Positions 13,461 through 23,990 of a stretch of 64,000 nt of DNA are shown here, piece by piece (position 1 is the first letter of the stretch; each line of letters starts with the position of its first letter). The DNA is taken from NCBI GenBank assembly GCA_965371445.1, contig CBDUYN010000029.1:1-64000 (forward strand), given 5' to 3'. The position numbers and the translations under genes are program-made. The notes beneath the pieces were generated by a model. It was given only the letters and a program-made list of their open reading frames with translations. It ran no database searches and was not told the origin of the DNA. The stretch comes from DASWIG01 sp965371445 (GTDB lineage: Bacteria > Acidobacteriota > Thermoanaerobaculia > Multivoradales > J023).

Positions 13461-15317
13461 ATGTACTGCCAGATCTGCGGCACCAGGAACGACGAAGAGC
13501 TCGAGTACTGCCGGCACTGCCACCAGAAGCTGGTGGTGGTCTCGGGTGCGCAGGCGATCGTCGACCAGGAGGCTTTTGACGCCAGCCCCGAGGAGCACTT
13601 CTCCTTTGACGAGCACCTGCTGGAGCGGATCTCGATCCTGGAGGAGGTCGTCCGCCGGACGACGGAGACCGTCCGCCACGCCCTCTCGGCGCTCTACAAG
13701 CTGGAGCAGAAGATCCTCGTCAACCAGACCGGGATCACGACGCTGCGCGACCTCCTGGAGGAGAAGCGCCTAGTGGGCCGCGAGGAGTGGAGCGAGCTGT
13801 GGGAGTCGCGCATGGACTACCAGCTCCTGGCGCTGGAGAAGCGGGAGCGCTTCGCCGCCGTCAAGGAGAAGATCGCGGAGCTTCACGGCGGCAACGAGCC
13901 CGAGCGCTTCCATCGTCTGCTCGACGAAGCGGAATACGCGCTGCTTGCACTCGACATCGAAGGCGCCATACGGGCCCTCGACGACGCCCACCGCGCGGAC
14001 CCGACGAACCACGAGCTCGCCTTTTTTCTGGGGGAGACGTTCTTCAACGAGGGCGACGGCGAGGCGGCGCTGCCCTACTTCAAGCACGTCTTGACGGCGC
14101 GGGAGGATCACTTCCAGAGCTTGGTCTACTGCGGCGTCCTCTATCACGAGCAGCGCGAGAGCGCCCGTGCCGAGGAGCTTTTGAAACGCGCCGTGGCCCT
14201 CTATCCCGACGCTTTCTTGCCGGCCTTCAGCCTGGGCGCGGTGTACGCCGCCGAGGGCCGTTTGAACGAGGCGGCGGTGCTCTTGGAGCGCGCCGTTTGG
14301 GTCGAAAGGGTCCCCCAGGCCTATTTCCTCCTCGGCAGTTGCTGCTACGAGATGGGCCGCTCCGGGGCGGCGATCCGACACCTCGCCGAAGCGGTGCGGC
14401 TCGACCCCGCGATGCAGGAAGGGCATTACCTCCTGGGGCTCGCCTACCTCGACCGGCGCTGGTACAGGAAGGCCTTGGCGTCGTTACGCGATGCGCAGCG
14501 CTTGCGGCCGGTCCGGCTCGGCTACCGGGAGCTCGTGAAGCTCCTCGCCGAGCGGGAGGGCCCGGAGGAAGACGGCGCGCTGAGCGCGAAGGCGGCCGAG
14601 GGGAAGGCCATGAGCTGGGTGAGAGAGGCCGAGGGCGCGCTGAAGCGTGGCGAGCCGGGCCCGGCGCTTTCGGCCTACCGTCAAGCCCTGAGCCACGATC
14701 CCGAGAATCCGACCTTGCTCGTCGCCTTCGCCATGGCCTGCCTCGAGGTCGATCGACCCCAGGAGATCGAGCCGGTGATCACCAAGGCCGTGGAGCTTGA
14801 GCCGAGCGAACGGCTGCGGGCCACGGCTTACACGACGCTGATCGAGGCGCTGCGCTCGCAGGGCAAGTACCGCGAAGGCAACCGCCTGGGCCACAGGCTC
14901 CTCGACGAGGAGGGCTCCGAGTTCGCCCAGAGCCTGGCGTGCCTGGAGATGGCGATGAACTTGGCGGAAATCGAGGAAGACCTCGACGACGCCCTGAGCT
15001 TCGCCCGCCGCTCTCTGGAGCTCCTGCCCGCGGAGCTCGAAGAGCTCTCCCTCGCCGCCCTGGGATGGGTCCATTACAAGCGCCGGGAGTTCGACGAAGC
15101 GGTGTCCTATCTCGGGCGGGCGAGCGAAATCGGTCCGTCGAGCCGCAACTTGACCCACCTGGGGATGGCGCTTCTGGCCGCGGGCGACCGCGACCGGGCC
15201 CGTCAGGTCCTGGTCGAGGCACGCCAGGCCGGTGAGCAGCGTGGCGCTTTCGGAGAGAAAGTCCTCGAATGCCTGAAAGACGGAGCGCTCAGGCTCGCGG
15301 ACCCACCAGGACCCTGA
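13461..15317 (+). CDS. Zinc-ribbon, coiled-coil and TPR protein
   Basis: A 618-residue cytosolic protein. The first 22 residues form a zinc ribbon (C-x2-C at MYCQIC, then C-x2-C at YCRHC). A helical region follows (about 45-160, EKRERFAAVKEKI), then about 12 tetratricopeptide repeats, for example FLGETFFNEGDGEAALPYF and the units around YPDAFLPAFSLGAVYA. The frame is open further upstream, but only the ATG at 13461 gives the Cys pairs at the start, and the upstream stretch overlaps mntA/hepT. The role is unknown; TPR arrays are protein-binding scaffolds. It is followed by proS after 97 bases. Confidence 0.85.
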   Translation: MYCQICGTRNDEELEYCRHCHQKLVVVSGAQAIVDQEAFDASPEEHFSFDEHLLERISILEEVVRRTTETVRHALSALYKLEQKILVNQTGITTLRDLLEEKRLVGREEWSELWESRMDYQLLALEKRERFAAVKEKIAELHGGNEPERFHRLLDEAEYALLALDIEGAIRALDDAHRADPTNHELAFFLGETFFNEGDGEAALPYFKHVLTAREDHFQSLVYCGVLYHEQRESARAEELLKRAVALYPDAFLPAFSLGAVYAAEGRLNEAAVLLERAVWVERVPQAYFLLGSCCYEMGRSGAAIRHLAEAVRLDPAMQEGHYLLGLAYLDRRWYRKALASLRDAQRLRPVRLGYRELVKLLAEREGPEEDGALSAKAAEGKAMSWVREAEGALKRGEPGPALSAYRQALSHDPENPTLLVAFAMACLEVDRPQEIEPVITKAVELEPSERLRATAYTTLIEALRSQGKYREGNRLGHRLLDEEGSEFAQSLACLEMAMNLAEIEEDLDDALSFARRSLELLPAELEELSLAALGWVHYKRREFDEAVSYLGRASEIGPSSRNLTHLGMALLAAGDRDRARQVLVEARQAGEQRGAFGEKVLECLKDGALRLADPPGP

Positions 15318-15414
15318 CGACAGATTCCGCCGGGCGCCGGAGTGCCGGGCGACGTCCTTGGTACCCGAATCGCACGGGATACCGCTGACTGTTCCTAGAA
15401 ACCGGAGACCTTTG

Positions 15415-17181
15415 ATGCGTTGGAGCCGATATTACCTCCATACCACCCGCGAAGTCCCGAGCGACGCCGAGGTGGTCTCTCACCAGTTGATGATCCGTTC
15501 GGGCATGCTCAAGAAACAGGCCGCCGGGATCTACACCTACATGCCGTTCGGCTGGCGGAGCCTGCGCAAGCTCGAGGCGATCGTGCGCCGCGAGCTCGAC
15601 CGCAAGGGTGCCTGTGAGCTCTCCATGCCGACCATCCAGCCGGCGGAGCTCTGGCAGCAGTCGGGCCGCTGGCAGGTCTACGGCAAGGAGCTGCTGCGGA
15701 TGAAGGACCGCCACGAACGCCACTTCTGCTACGCCCCCACCGCCGAGGAGGTGGTCACCTCGATCGTCCGCCACGACGTGCGTAGCTACAAACAGCTCCC
15801 TTTGAACCTCTACCAGATCCAGACCAAGTTTCGCGACGAGATCCGTCCCCGCTTCGGCCTGTTGCGCGGCCGTGAGTTCCTGATGAAAGACGCCTACTCC
15901 TTTCACGCCGGAGAAGAGTCCCTCGACGAGACCTACAAGGACATGCACGAAGCCTACTGCCGGATCTTCGAAGCCTGTGATCTCGACTACAAGGTCGTCG
16001 AGGCCGACACGGGCACGATCGGCGGCTCCTGGTCGCACGAGTTCATGGTCCTCGCCCGGACCGGCGAGAGCGACGTCGTCGGCTGCCGGTGCGGCTACGC
16101 GGCCAACACCGAGAAAGCGGAGATCGGGACCCTCCCGGTGCCGCCGGGGCTGGGCGGCGAAGGGGAGCCAATGGAGGAGGTGGCGACGCCGGAGATGCGC
16201 ACGGTCGGCGAAGTGGCCGAGTTTCTCGGAGTGAGCGAATCGCAGATGCTGAAGACCCTGATCTACACCTCCGAGAAAGAAGAGTTGGTGGCAGTCATGA
16301 TCCGCGGCGACCGCGAGGTCAACGAGATCAAGCTCGCCAAGGCGATGGACGCGCTCTATCCGGTCCTGGCCACGGACGCGGAGGTGGAGCGGGTGACCGG
16401 CGCGCCGGTGGGCTTTGCCGGCCCGGTGGGCCTCGCCGGGCTCCGTAGCCTGGTGGACCGGAGCGCCGCGGCGCTCAAGGGTTTCGTCTGCGGGGCCAAC
16501 AAGGCCGACGCCCACCTGAAGGGGGTCCGTTGGGGCCGCGACGCCGCGGCGGTGGTCGGGCGCGCCTCCGGCGCGACGTGCGAGGAGCTCGACGTGCTGC
16601 TCGCCGACGGCGGCGATCCCTGTCCGCGTTGCGGCGAGCTGATGGAAAAGACCCGCGGTATCGAGGTCGGTCACATCTTCAAGCTCGGCGCCAAGTACTC
16701 AGAGGCCATGGGCTGCAACTACCTCGACCCGAACGGCAAGAGCCATCCGATGCCCATGGGTTGCTACGGCCTGGGCATCGGCCGTACGGTGGCCGCCGCG
16801 ATCGAGCAGAGCCACGACGAGGACGGCATCGTCTGGCCGCGGCCGCTGGCCCCCTTCGAGGTCCTGCTGATCGCCTTGAACCCGCAGGACCCGGAGGTCG
16901 TGGAGCAGGCCGAGCGGCTCTATGCCGAGATGACGGACCGCGGCCTCGACGTCCTCTACGACGACCGCAAGGAGCGTCCCGGGGTGAAGTTCAAAGACGC
17001 CGACCTGATCGGCGTGCCGCTGCGCGTGGTGGTCGGCAAAAAGGGGCTCGCGGAGGGTAAGATCGAGATTTCGACACGGCGTGACCGGGAAAAAGACCAG
17101 GTCGCAATCGGCGACGTGATGGGGCGCGTTCTCGCCTGGGCTCAGGCGACGGCGCACAAAGCGTCCGGAGACGCCGGTTAG
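15415..17181 (+). CDS. proS: Prolyl-tRNA synthetase, bacterial type with editing domain
   Basis: A 588-residue class II synthetase that charges tRNA-Pro. Motif 1 and 2 regions are clear (YMPFGWRSLRKLEAIVRREL; TKFRDEIRPRFGLLRGREF), and motif 3 is GCYGLGIGRTVAAAIE. Between motifs 2 and 3 lies the YbaK-like editing insertion (about 230-390), which includes GEVAEFLGVSESQMLKTL. The C-terminal anticodon-binding domain includes YDDRKERPGVKFKDADLIG. The ATG at 15415 gives the standard N-terminus MRWSRYYLHTTRE; an upstream frame start has no conserved sequence. The tRNA-Pro(CGG) gene lies 30 kb away. Confidence 0.97.
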   Translation: MRWSRYYLHTTREVPSDAEVVSHQLMIRSGMLKKQAAGIYTYMPFGWRSLRKLEAIVRRELDRKGACELSMPTIQPAELWQQSGRWQVYGKELLRMKDRHERHFCYAPTAEEVVTSIVRHDVRSYKQLPLNLYQIQTKFRDEIRPRFGLLRGREFLMKDAYSFHAGEESLDETYKDMHEAYCRIFEACDLDYKVVEADTGTIGGSWSHEFMVLARTGESDVVGCRCGYAANTEKAEIGTLPVPPGLGGEGEPMEEVATPEMRTVGEVAEFLGVSESQMLKTLIYTSEKEELVAVMIRGDREVNEIKLAKAMDALYPVLATDAEVERVTGAPVGFAGPVGLAGLRSLVDRSAAALKGFVCGANKADAHLKGVRWGRDAAAVVGRASGATCEELDVLLADGGDPCPRCGELMEKTRGIEVGHIFKLGAKYSEAMGCNYLDPNGKSHPMPMGCYGLGIGRTVAAAIEQSHDEDGIVWPRPLAPFEVLLIALNPQDPEVVEQAERLYAEMTDRGLDVLYDDRKERPGVKFKDADLIGVPLRVVVGKKGLAEGKIEISTRRDREKDQVAIGDVMGRVLAWAQATAHKASGDAG

Positions 17182-17286
17182 GCGGCCGGGCCGCGAAGGC
17201 ATGGGACGCTTCGACAGCCGAGACGCCACCGGTGTCCGGAGCGGCCTGGCGAGGGGGAAGAGCCGGCGCACCGAGGAGGATTCCTG

Positions 17287-18771
17287 ATGACGGGCCTTGA
17301 GGCGATGGAGCGTGTCCTTCAAGCTCTCCGCTCCCGGCTCAAGGGTCACTGGGGGCGAATCGCCCGGATCGAAGCGCAGATCGGCAAGAGCCGCGGTTAC
17401 CTGAGCCGTACGCTGCAGCGATCCTGGCCGCTCCCTCTGGACGTCCTGCTGCGGACTCTGGACGCCCTCGGCGTCGATCCTGGAGATTTTTTTGGCCAGG
17501 CCCTCGACATCGCGGCGAGCCCCGAGGCCAATCTCACGGAGATCGAAGCGGAGTCAAGAGCGTCGCCTCGTGTGGCCCTCGTGGCTTTTGAGCGTCTTGC
17601 CGCCGGGCCTGCCGCGGCGGCCGGCGTACCGGCGCCCTGCTCCTGCGACGAGGCAGCGGCCTGGGTGAGAGACCTGTCACGCCTCTCCCCCGCAGAGCAA
17701 AAGCGGCGTCTGCGCAGCCGCCGGAAGCTGCGCCGGGCGAGGTTCGTCGCCACCTATCTCGATCACCTCGACGGCCTGCGCTACGAACGGCCTCAGGAGG
17801 CCAGGAGCCTGACCGAGCACCTGATCCTGGAGCTTGTACCTCTCCTCCCGGCCGGGGCACCGTCCGAAGCAGAGTCGCGCCGGGCTCTTCAGTGTCGCGC
17901 CCTGGGGGTTCTGGGCTCCTGTCATCGCCTGGCAGGCGACATAGCTTTTGCGGCCGGGACGATTCGCCGCGGCCTCGCCGAAGCCCGGCGCCACGGCCTG
18001 CAGGAGGCCACGGCGGAGCTCCTACAGCGTGGAGCCTACGTGCTGAGCGACCGTGGCCGCTACCGCCGCGCCTTGGAGCTCTTGCGCGAAGCTTTTGAGA
18101 TCTACTTCGACCGGGAGCTCGGCTTCGGCGTTGCCCGCACGCTCGTCGATCGAGGCATCATGATGGGTTACGCCGGTGCCGACGGCGAAGCGGTGGCGCT
18201 GCTCGGCAGGGCTCATCGCGAGCTTCCGGAGGAAGCGGCGTCCGTGACGTCGCAACGTCGTGGAGCGCTCGAGCGCAACCGTGAGGCCGTCTACCATCAC
18301 CTGGTGATGGCACACACCGCCTTGGGCGAGCTCGCGACGGCCGAGCGGTGGCTGCGCGAAGCCACGAGGAGGCTCGGTTCGCAGAGGCATGTCGAAGCGC
18401 GTCTCGCCTGGCAGCGCGGCAGGCTCCTTCTGGCTCGTGGCGCGAGCCTGAGCGCGGAGCGTGAGCTACGAGAGGCCCTCGACACGTTTGACGAGGATCG
18501 CGATCCGAGCTCTGAGCTGGTGCGGCTCGATTTGCTCCAAGTCCTCCTCAGCACGGGGCGGCACCGCGAAGCGCGGCGGCTTGCCGACGAGCAGGCGTCG
18601 CTCGCTCGCGTTCGCCGGCGAGCGGCCGTCGACACCGCCTTCAGCCGTCTCGCCCGGGCCGGCCGAGAAGGCCGGTTGACGCTCCGGCTGGTCCGATCGG
18701 CTGCCGACGCTTGCCAGAAACGCCGCCGGCCGGCGGCGTTTCGCTCCCAGCTCGACGACGCTCCGCGTTGA
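17287..18771 (+). CDS. HTH-TPR protein, probable transcriptional regulator
   Basis: A 494-residue protein with an N-terminal XRE-like helix-turn-helix (about 22-75; KSRGYLSRTLQR and VLLRTLDALGVDPGDFF). A linker with an Arg-rich segment follows, then a long TPR-like helical region (ALELLREAFEIYFDREL; ERWLREATRRLG). A strong GAGGAGG precedes the ATG. The architecture is that of a DNA-binding sensor with a protein- or peptide-binding TPR domain; ligand and targets are unknown. A perfect 24-base palindrome lies in the last codons. The GGDEF-EAL gene follows after 25 bases, so the two may share a transcript. Confidence 0.75.
   Translation: MTGLEAMERVLQALRSRLKGHWGRIARIEAQIGKSRGYLSRTLQRSWPLPLDVLLRTLDALGVDPGDFFGQALDIAASPEANLTEIEAESRASPRVALVAFERLAAGPAAAAGVPAPCSCDEAAAWVRDLSRLSPAEQKRRLRSRRKLRRARFVATYLDHLDGLRYERPQEARSLTEHLILELVPLLPAGAPSEAESRRALQCRALGVLGSCHRLAGDIAFAAGTIRRGLAEARRHGLQEATAELLQRGAYVLSDRGRYRRALELLREAFEIYFDRELGFGVARTLVDRGIMMGYAGADGEAVALLGRAHRELPEEAASVTSQRRGALERNREAVYHHLVMAHTALGELATAERWLREATRRLGSQRHVEARLAWQRGRLLLARGASLSAERELREALDTFDEDRDPSSELVRLDLLQVLLSTGRHREARRLADEQASLARVRRRAAVDTAFSRLARAGREGRLTLRLVRSAADACQKRRRPAAFRSQLDDAPR
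18718..18741. repeat. 24-bp perfect palindrome inside the end of the HTH-TPR gene
   Basis: AAACGCCGCCGG is followed directly by its reverse complement. It lies 30 bases before the TGA and encodes RRRPAAF. It may act as a hairpin or protein-binding site ahead of the downstream GGDEF-EAL gene, or may simply reflect GC-rich coding. Confidence 0.6.
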
Positions 18772-18796
18772 CGGCCTGGTACCGGCCTATGCTAAG

Positions 18797-21343
18797 ATGC
18801 CGCCGGTGCCGGAGCTCTCCGGCGTGCGGTGTGAAGCCTGGTCCAGGCCGATCCTACGCGAGATCCTACCTGTGGCAAGAGAAGCGAGTCGGCGGTTCCG
18901 CTCCTGGCGTACGTTGCGGAGTCGAATGCTCGTCTACGTCCTGCCGCCGGTGGCGGTGAGCCTCGTCGTGACGCTTTCCCTTCACGAGCTGCTTCACTAC
19001 CGCAGCCTCGGTGAAGACCTCACGAGCAAGGCAGCGCAAGTCGCCGAGGTCAACAGCCGGGTCCTCGCCTCCTCGATCTGGTTCCTGAACGTCGAGACCT
19101 TGAAGGCCTCGTTCCTGTCGATCCTCGAAGACGAGGACTTCGTCGCAGTCGTGGTGGTCGAGAGCGACCAGAACGTCACCGCGTGGAGCGTACGTTCCGG
19201 GTCCGGGATTCTGGACGGGCAAGGCGAGCTCCCCCAGGAGGTCGACTTGACCGGCATTGCGAGGAGCACGCGGCCTGTCTTTTTCGGCCAGCCGGGCCGG
19301 CGGGATGAAATCGCCAAGCTCACCGTCTACTACACGCGGACGAGCATCCTGCGCCGCCTGGGGAGGCGTCTCGTGATCGACGCCGTCTTCTTGGCGTTCG
19401 TCCTGGCCGCGTCGACAGCGAGCCTCGTGCTCGCCCTACGCCGTACGGTCGAGCCGCCTGTCGCCGCGATGACCGCATCGATCCGCAATCGGCGGAGCGA
19501 AGAGGGCTACCACCAGGTCGACTGGAGCTACCGCGACGAGCTCGGAGGGCTGGTCCGCGAGCTCAACGACATGTTGGCCTCCGAGGTCTCCACCAAGACC
19601 GAGAGGGACAACCGCCTAGGGCTCTACGAAACGGCCCTCGACCACATCCGTCAAGGTGTTTGCATCTTCGATCGCGATTTCCGGCTGGCGGCCTACAATC
19701 GTCGCTACGCGGAGCTCCTGGGCTACGACGAGAGCGTGCTTCAGCTCGGCACGAGCCTGTCGACCTTGCTGAAGGTCAACGCCGAGAAAGGCGAGTACGG
19801 GGCCGCTTCTCTCGACGCTCTGGTCATCGACCGCTTGGCGATCGCTGCCGGCGGTGAGCGCTATCACCGCGAGCGCGAGCGCAGCGACGGAACGACGCTC
19901 GAGATCGATTCCAACCCGCTACCCGACGGCGGCTTCGTCTCGGTCTACACCGAGCTGACCGAGCGCAAGGAGTATGAGAAAAAATTGCGTCACATGACGC
20001 TTCACGACACCCTGACCGATCTTCCCAACCGTGCGCTGTTTTACGACCGCTTGCGCCAGGCGCTGATGGCCGCCGAGCGTCTGGAGCATCGCCTCGCCGT
20101 CGTCATGGTCGACGTCGACGGCTTCCGGCTGGTCAACGAGACCCAAGGGCGCGAGGTCGGAGACTTTGTCCTCCGAGGGGTGGCCGAGCGCCTTCGCCGG
20201 CTGCTGCGAAAGTCCGACACCGTCGCGCGGCTGGAGGCCGACGTTTTCGCCGTCATCCAGCAGCACCTCGTGAGCATCGACCAGGCGGCGTTCCTGGCGC
20301 ATCGGATCCTGGGCTGCTTCGCGCGGCCCTTCGAAACCGCGGACATCGCCCTGCGGCTGACCGCCTCGATCGGCATGACCATCTACCCCGACGATGATCG
20401 GGGCTCGGAATACATCCTGCGCCACGCTCATCTGGCGCTCCACGCGGCCAAAGCCGAAGGACGCAACCGCTACCGCTACTTCGTGCCCGAGATGGACCGG
20501 GCCGTGGCGACGCGCCGGCGCCTGGAGCAGGAGCTTTTCACCGCCCTGCGCGAGCAGCAGTTCGTCCTCCACTTCCAACCCAAGGTCGACCTTGAGACCG
20601 GCGCGGTGGTCGGAGCTGAGGCTCTCGTCCGCTGGCAGCATCCGGAGCGGGGTCTTCTCGCTCCGATCGAGTTCCTTCAATTGGCCGAGGACCGAGGCTT
20701 GATCGTACCCCTGACGGAATGGATCCTCGAGGAAGCCTGCCGCCAACGCCAGCAGTGGCGCGGCGTCGTAGAGGGCCGGATGGCGGTCAACCTCTCCGCC
20801 CTTCATTTCTCCGAAGGCGACGTGGTCGAGAGCGTCACCGCGGCGCTCACGAAAACCGCCCTCGACCACCAGCTCCTCGAGGTCGAGGTCACTGAAATAG
20901 CGCTGCTCCAGAATCCCGGCCTGGTGGCCGCGAGCCTGCAGTCGCTCCGCGACCTGGGGGTCGGCGCCGTCGTCGACGACTTCGGCACCGGATACTCTTC
21001 GATGAGCTCGCTCCACCGGTTCCCCATCGACGCCATCAAGATCGACCGCCGATTCGTCCACGGCTTTGGCAGTGACGACGAGGCCTCGAAGGTGGTGCGG
21101 GCGGTAATCTTCTTGAGCCGCAAGCTCAACCTGGGGGTCGTCGCAGAAGGCGTCGAGAACGAGAAGCAGCTGCAGCTCCTGAAGGCGGAGGGCTGCAGCG
21201 CCGTCCAGGGCAACTACTTCTCGCCTCCTCTGACCGGCGAGGAGTTCTTGAGCTGGCTCGAAGGGCGTCCGGCAGCCGCCACGGCGGGCGCAGGGCTTGG
21301 CGAGCGCACCGGACAGGCTCCAAGAATCGCGCGCGGCGTCTAG
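18797..21343 (+). CDS. Membrane c-di-GMP phosphodiesterase: periplasmic sensor, PAS, degenerate GGDEF, EAL
   Basis: An 848-residue protein. Two membrane helices (about 44-63 and 194-215) flank a roughly 130-residue periplasmic sensor, followed by a HAMP-like linker, a PAS-type domain (280-390, with QGVCIFDRDFRLAAYNRRY), GGDEF (400-560) and EAL (575-830). The GGDEF signature reads EADVF at 480-484, so cyclase activity is not expected. EAL residues are intact: EAL at 608-610, VNLS, EVTE, DDFGTGYSS, IKID, AEGVE and VQG. Net activity should be c-di-GMP hydrolysis; the GGDEF part may be regulatory. The start is uncertain: ATG 18797 or GTG 18872. Confidence 0.92.
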   Translation: MPPVPELSGVRCEAWSRPILREILPVAREASRRFRSWRTLRSRMLVYVLPPVAVSLVVTLSLHELLHYRSLGEDLTSKAAQVAEVNSRVLASSIWFLNVETLKASFLSILEDEDFVAVVVVESDQNVTAWSVRSGSGILDGQGELPQEVDLTGIARSTRPVFFGQPGRRDEIAKLTVYYTRTSILRRLGRRLVIDAVFLAFVLAASTASLVLALRRTVEPPVAAMTASIRNRRSEEGYHQVDWSYRDELGGLVRELNDMLASEVSTKTERDNRLGLYETALDHIRQGVCIFDRDFRLAAYNRRYAELLGYDESVLQLGTSLSTLLKVNAEKGEYGAASLDALVIDRLAIAAGGERYHRERERSDGTTLEIDSNPLPDGGFVSVYTELTERKEYEKKLRHMTLHDTLTDLPNRALFYDRLRQALMAAERLEHRLAVVMVDVDGFRLVNETQGREVGDFVLRGVAERLRRLLRKSDTVARLEADVFAVIQQHLVSIDQAAFLAHRILGCFARPFETADIALRLTASIGMTIYPDDDRGSEYILRHAHLALHAAKAEGRNRYRYFVPEMDRAVATRRRLEQELFTALREQQFVLHFQPKVDLETGAVVGAEALVRWQHPERGLLAPIEFLQLAEDRGLIVPLTEWILEEACRQRQQWRGVVEGRMAVNLSALHFSEGDVVESVTAALTKTALDHQLLEVEVTEIALLQNPGLVAASLQSLRDLGVGAVVDDFGTGYSSMSSLHRFPIDAIKIDRRFVHGFGSDDEASKVVRAVIFLSRKLNLGVVAEGVENEKQLQLLKAEGCSAVQGNYFSPPLTGEEFLSWLEGRPAAATAGAGLGERTGQAPRIARGV

Positions 21344-21364
21344 GCGATGGGCAACGGGGAAACG

Positions 21365-21440
21365 TGGTGGAGCGGAAGGGGCTCGAACCCTCGACCCCGA
21401 CGATGCGAACGTCGTGCTCTCCCAGCTGAGCTACCGCCCC
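21365..21440 (-). tRNA. tRNA-Ala (anticodon CGC)
   Basis: The minus strand folds into a full cloverleaf. The acceptor stem is GGGGCGG with CCGCTCC, the D arm is GCTC/GAGC, the anticodon stem is CGACG/CGTCG around loop TTCGCAT (anticodon CGC), and the T arm has GGTTCGAGCCCC. The CCA end is encoded. The length is 76 bases. Confidence 0.95.
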
Positions 21441-21453
21441 ACGAGGGGCGCTG

Positions 21454-21482
21454 ATTGTACGCGGCCGAGGTCTCGTTGGCAA
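21454..21482 (-). promoter_or_regulatory. Predicted promoter of tRNA-Ala
   Basis: On the minus strand TTGCCA (21482-21477) and TACAAT (21459-21454) are 17 bases apart, and the -10 box ends 14 bases before the tRNA 5' end. Confidence 0.55.
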
Positions 21483-21567
21483 CCCCCCTCGTGAGCGCCG
21501 AAAGATGACGACGGTCATGGCGAGCCCTGCTTCGCCGTGCTAGCAAAGGCAGCCAGGAGAACACACC

Positions 21568-22071
21568 ATGACCACAATCGATCCGCCTGAGCTGGCCCCG
21601 GGAGAGCTCGACACCGACAGCGTCCCGGTCCGCCGCTTGACCCAAGACGACCTCGATGCGGTGGTTCGCATCGACGCCATGTCGACCGGTGCACCGCGCA
21701 CCGACTTCTACCGAACCAAGCTGCAGCGGGCGCTCGAAGACTCGAGCGTCCAGCTCTCCCTCGCCGCAGAGCAGGACTCCATGGTGGTGGGCTTCCTCTT
21801 CGTGACCTTCTATTACGGGGAGTTCGGGATGCCCGAGCCCACCGCGGTCGTGGAGGCGATGGGAGTCCACCCCGATTACCGCGGGCGCAGGGTCGGCAAG
21901 GCCTTGATGCGCCAGCTGGAGATGAACCTCGCCGCGCTGGGCGTCGAGACGATGCGCACCGAGGTCGGCTGGAACCAGCTCGACCTGCTGGGCTTCCTCG
22001 CCAGCTCGGGCTTCCAGCCGGCGCCTCGCTTCTGTCTGGAAAAGCGCGTCGGAACGGGGAGCGAGGATTGA
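21568..22071 (+). CDS. GNAT-family N-acetyltransferase
   Basis: A 167-residue single-domain GNAT protein. The acetyl-CoA site is visible as VVEAMGVHPDYRGRRVGKALM (R-x-x-G-x-G/A form), followed by the helix MRQLEMNLAALGVETMRTEV. The N-terminal 25 residues are variable. ATG 21568 follows AGGAG. The substrate cannot be told. It is the first of three closely spaced genes (gaps of 18 and 22 bases) with a hemerythrin protein and a hybrid histidine kinase. Confidence 0.85.
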   Translation: MTTIDPPELAPGELDTDSVPVRRLTQDDLDAVVRIDAMSTGAPRTDFYRTKLQRALEDSSVQLSLAAEQDSMVVGFLFVTFYYGEFGMPEPTAVVEAMGVHPDYRGRRVGKALMRQLEMNLAALGVETMRTEVGWNQLDLLGFLASSGFQPAPRFCLEKRVGTGSED

Positions 22072-22089
22072 GACGAGAGGAGGAGACGA

Positions 22090-22662
22090 ATGGAAGCTAC
22101 CAAGTGTCTGCGCGAAGAGCACCAGGTCATCCTGCGCGTGCTCGACTGTTTTGACGTCGCCTTGAGCCGCTCGCGGGAGACAGGCGAGGTCCGCCGTGAG
22201 GTCTTCGGACCCTTCGTGGAGTTCTTCCGCGGCTTTGCCGACAAGTGCCATCACTGCAAGGAGGAGGACCGGCTCTTTCCGGTCCTGGAGGACAACGGAA
22301 TCCCCCGCGAGGGAGGACCGATCGGGGTGATGCTCTACGAGCACGAGCAGGGTCGGATGATGGTCACGGAGATGGCCAACCGCCTCGACGCCGCCGACAG
22401 CGGCGACGAGCATGCCGGGAAGACCCTCCTCGATTATGGCCAGACCTTCCTGGCGATGCTTCGTCAGCACATCGAGAAAGAGGACCACGTGCTTTTCGGC
22501 ATGGCCGATCAGGTCACCCAGGGCGAGGACCTCTCGCAGCTGCTCGCCGCCTACCGCGAGGCCGAGGGCGAGGACGGCTACGGCTCGACCTACAGCCGCT
22601 GCTGGATAATCGCCGAACGGCTCGCCGAGACCTACGGCAAGCCGAGGCTCCCGATCTTCTAG
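22090..22662 (+). CDS. Hemerythrin-like diiron protein
   Basis: A 190-residue four-helix hemerythrin domain. The metal-binding pattern is present: His in REEHQV near residue 11, HHCKEED in helix 2, YEHEQGRMM in helix 3, and RQHIEKEDHVLF in helix 4. Such proteins bind O2, NO or redox signals at a diiron centre. There is no membrane segment or output domain. A strong GAGAGGAGG precedes the ATG. The next gene is a histidine kinase without its own sensor domain, so a sensor role for this protein is plausible but inferred. Confidence 0.88.
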   Translation: MEATKCLREEHQVILRVLDCFDVALSRSRETGEVRREVFGPFVEFFRGFADKCHHCKEEDRLFPVLEDNGIPREGGPIGVMLYEHEQGRMMVTEMANRLDAADSGDEHAGKTLLDYGQTFLAMLRQHIEKEDHVLFGMADQVTQGEDLSQLLAAYREAEGEDGYGSTYSRCWIIAERLAETYGKPRLPIF

Positions 22663-22684
22663 GAAGATGATAGACTGGGCCGTC

Positions 22685-23980
<1,296 letters not shown>

Positions 23981-23990
23981 GCCAGGTTAG

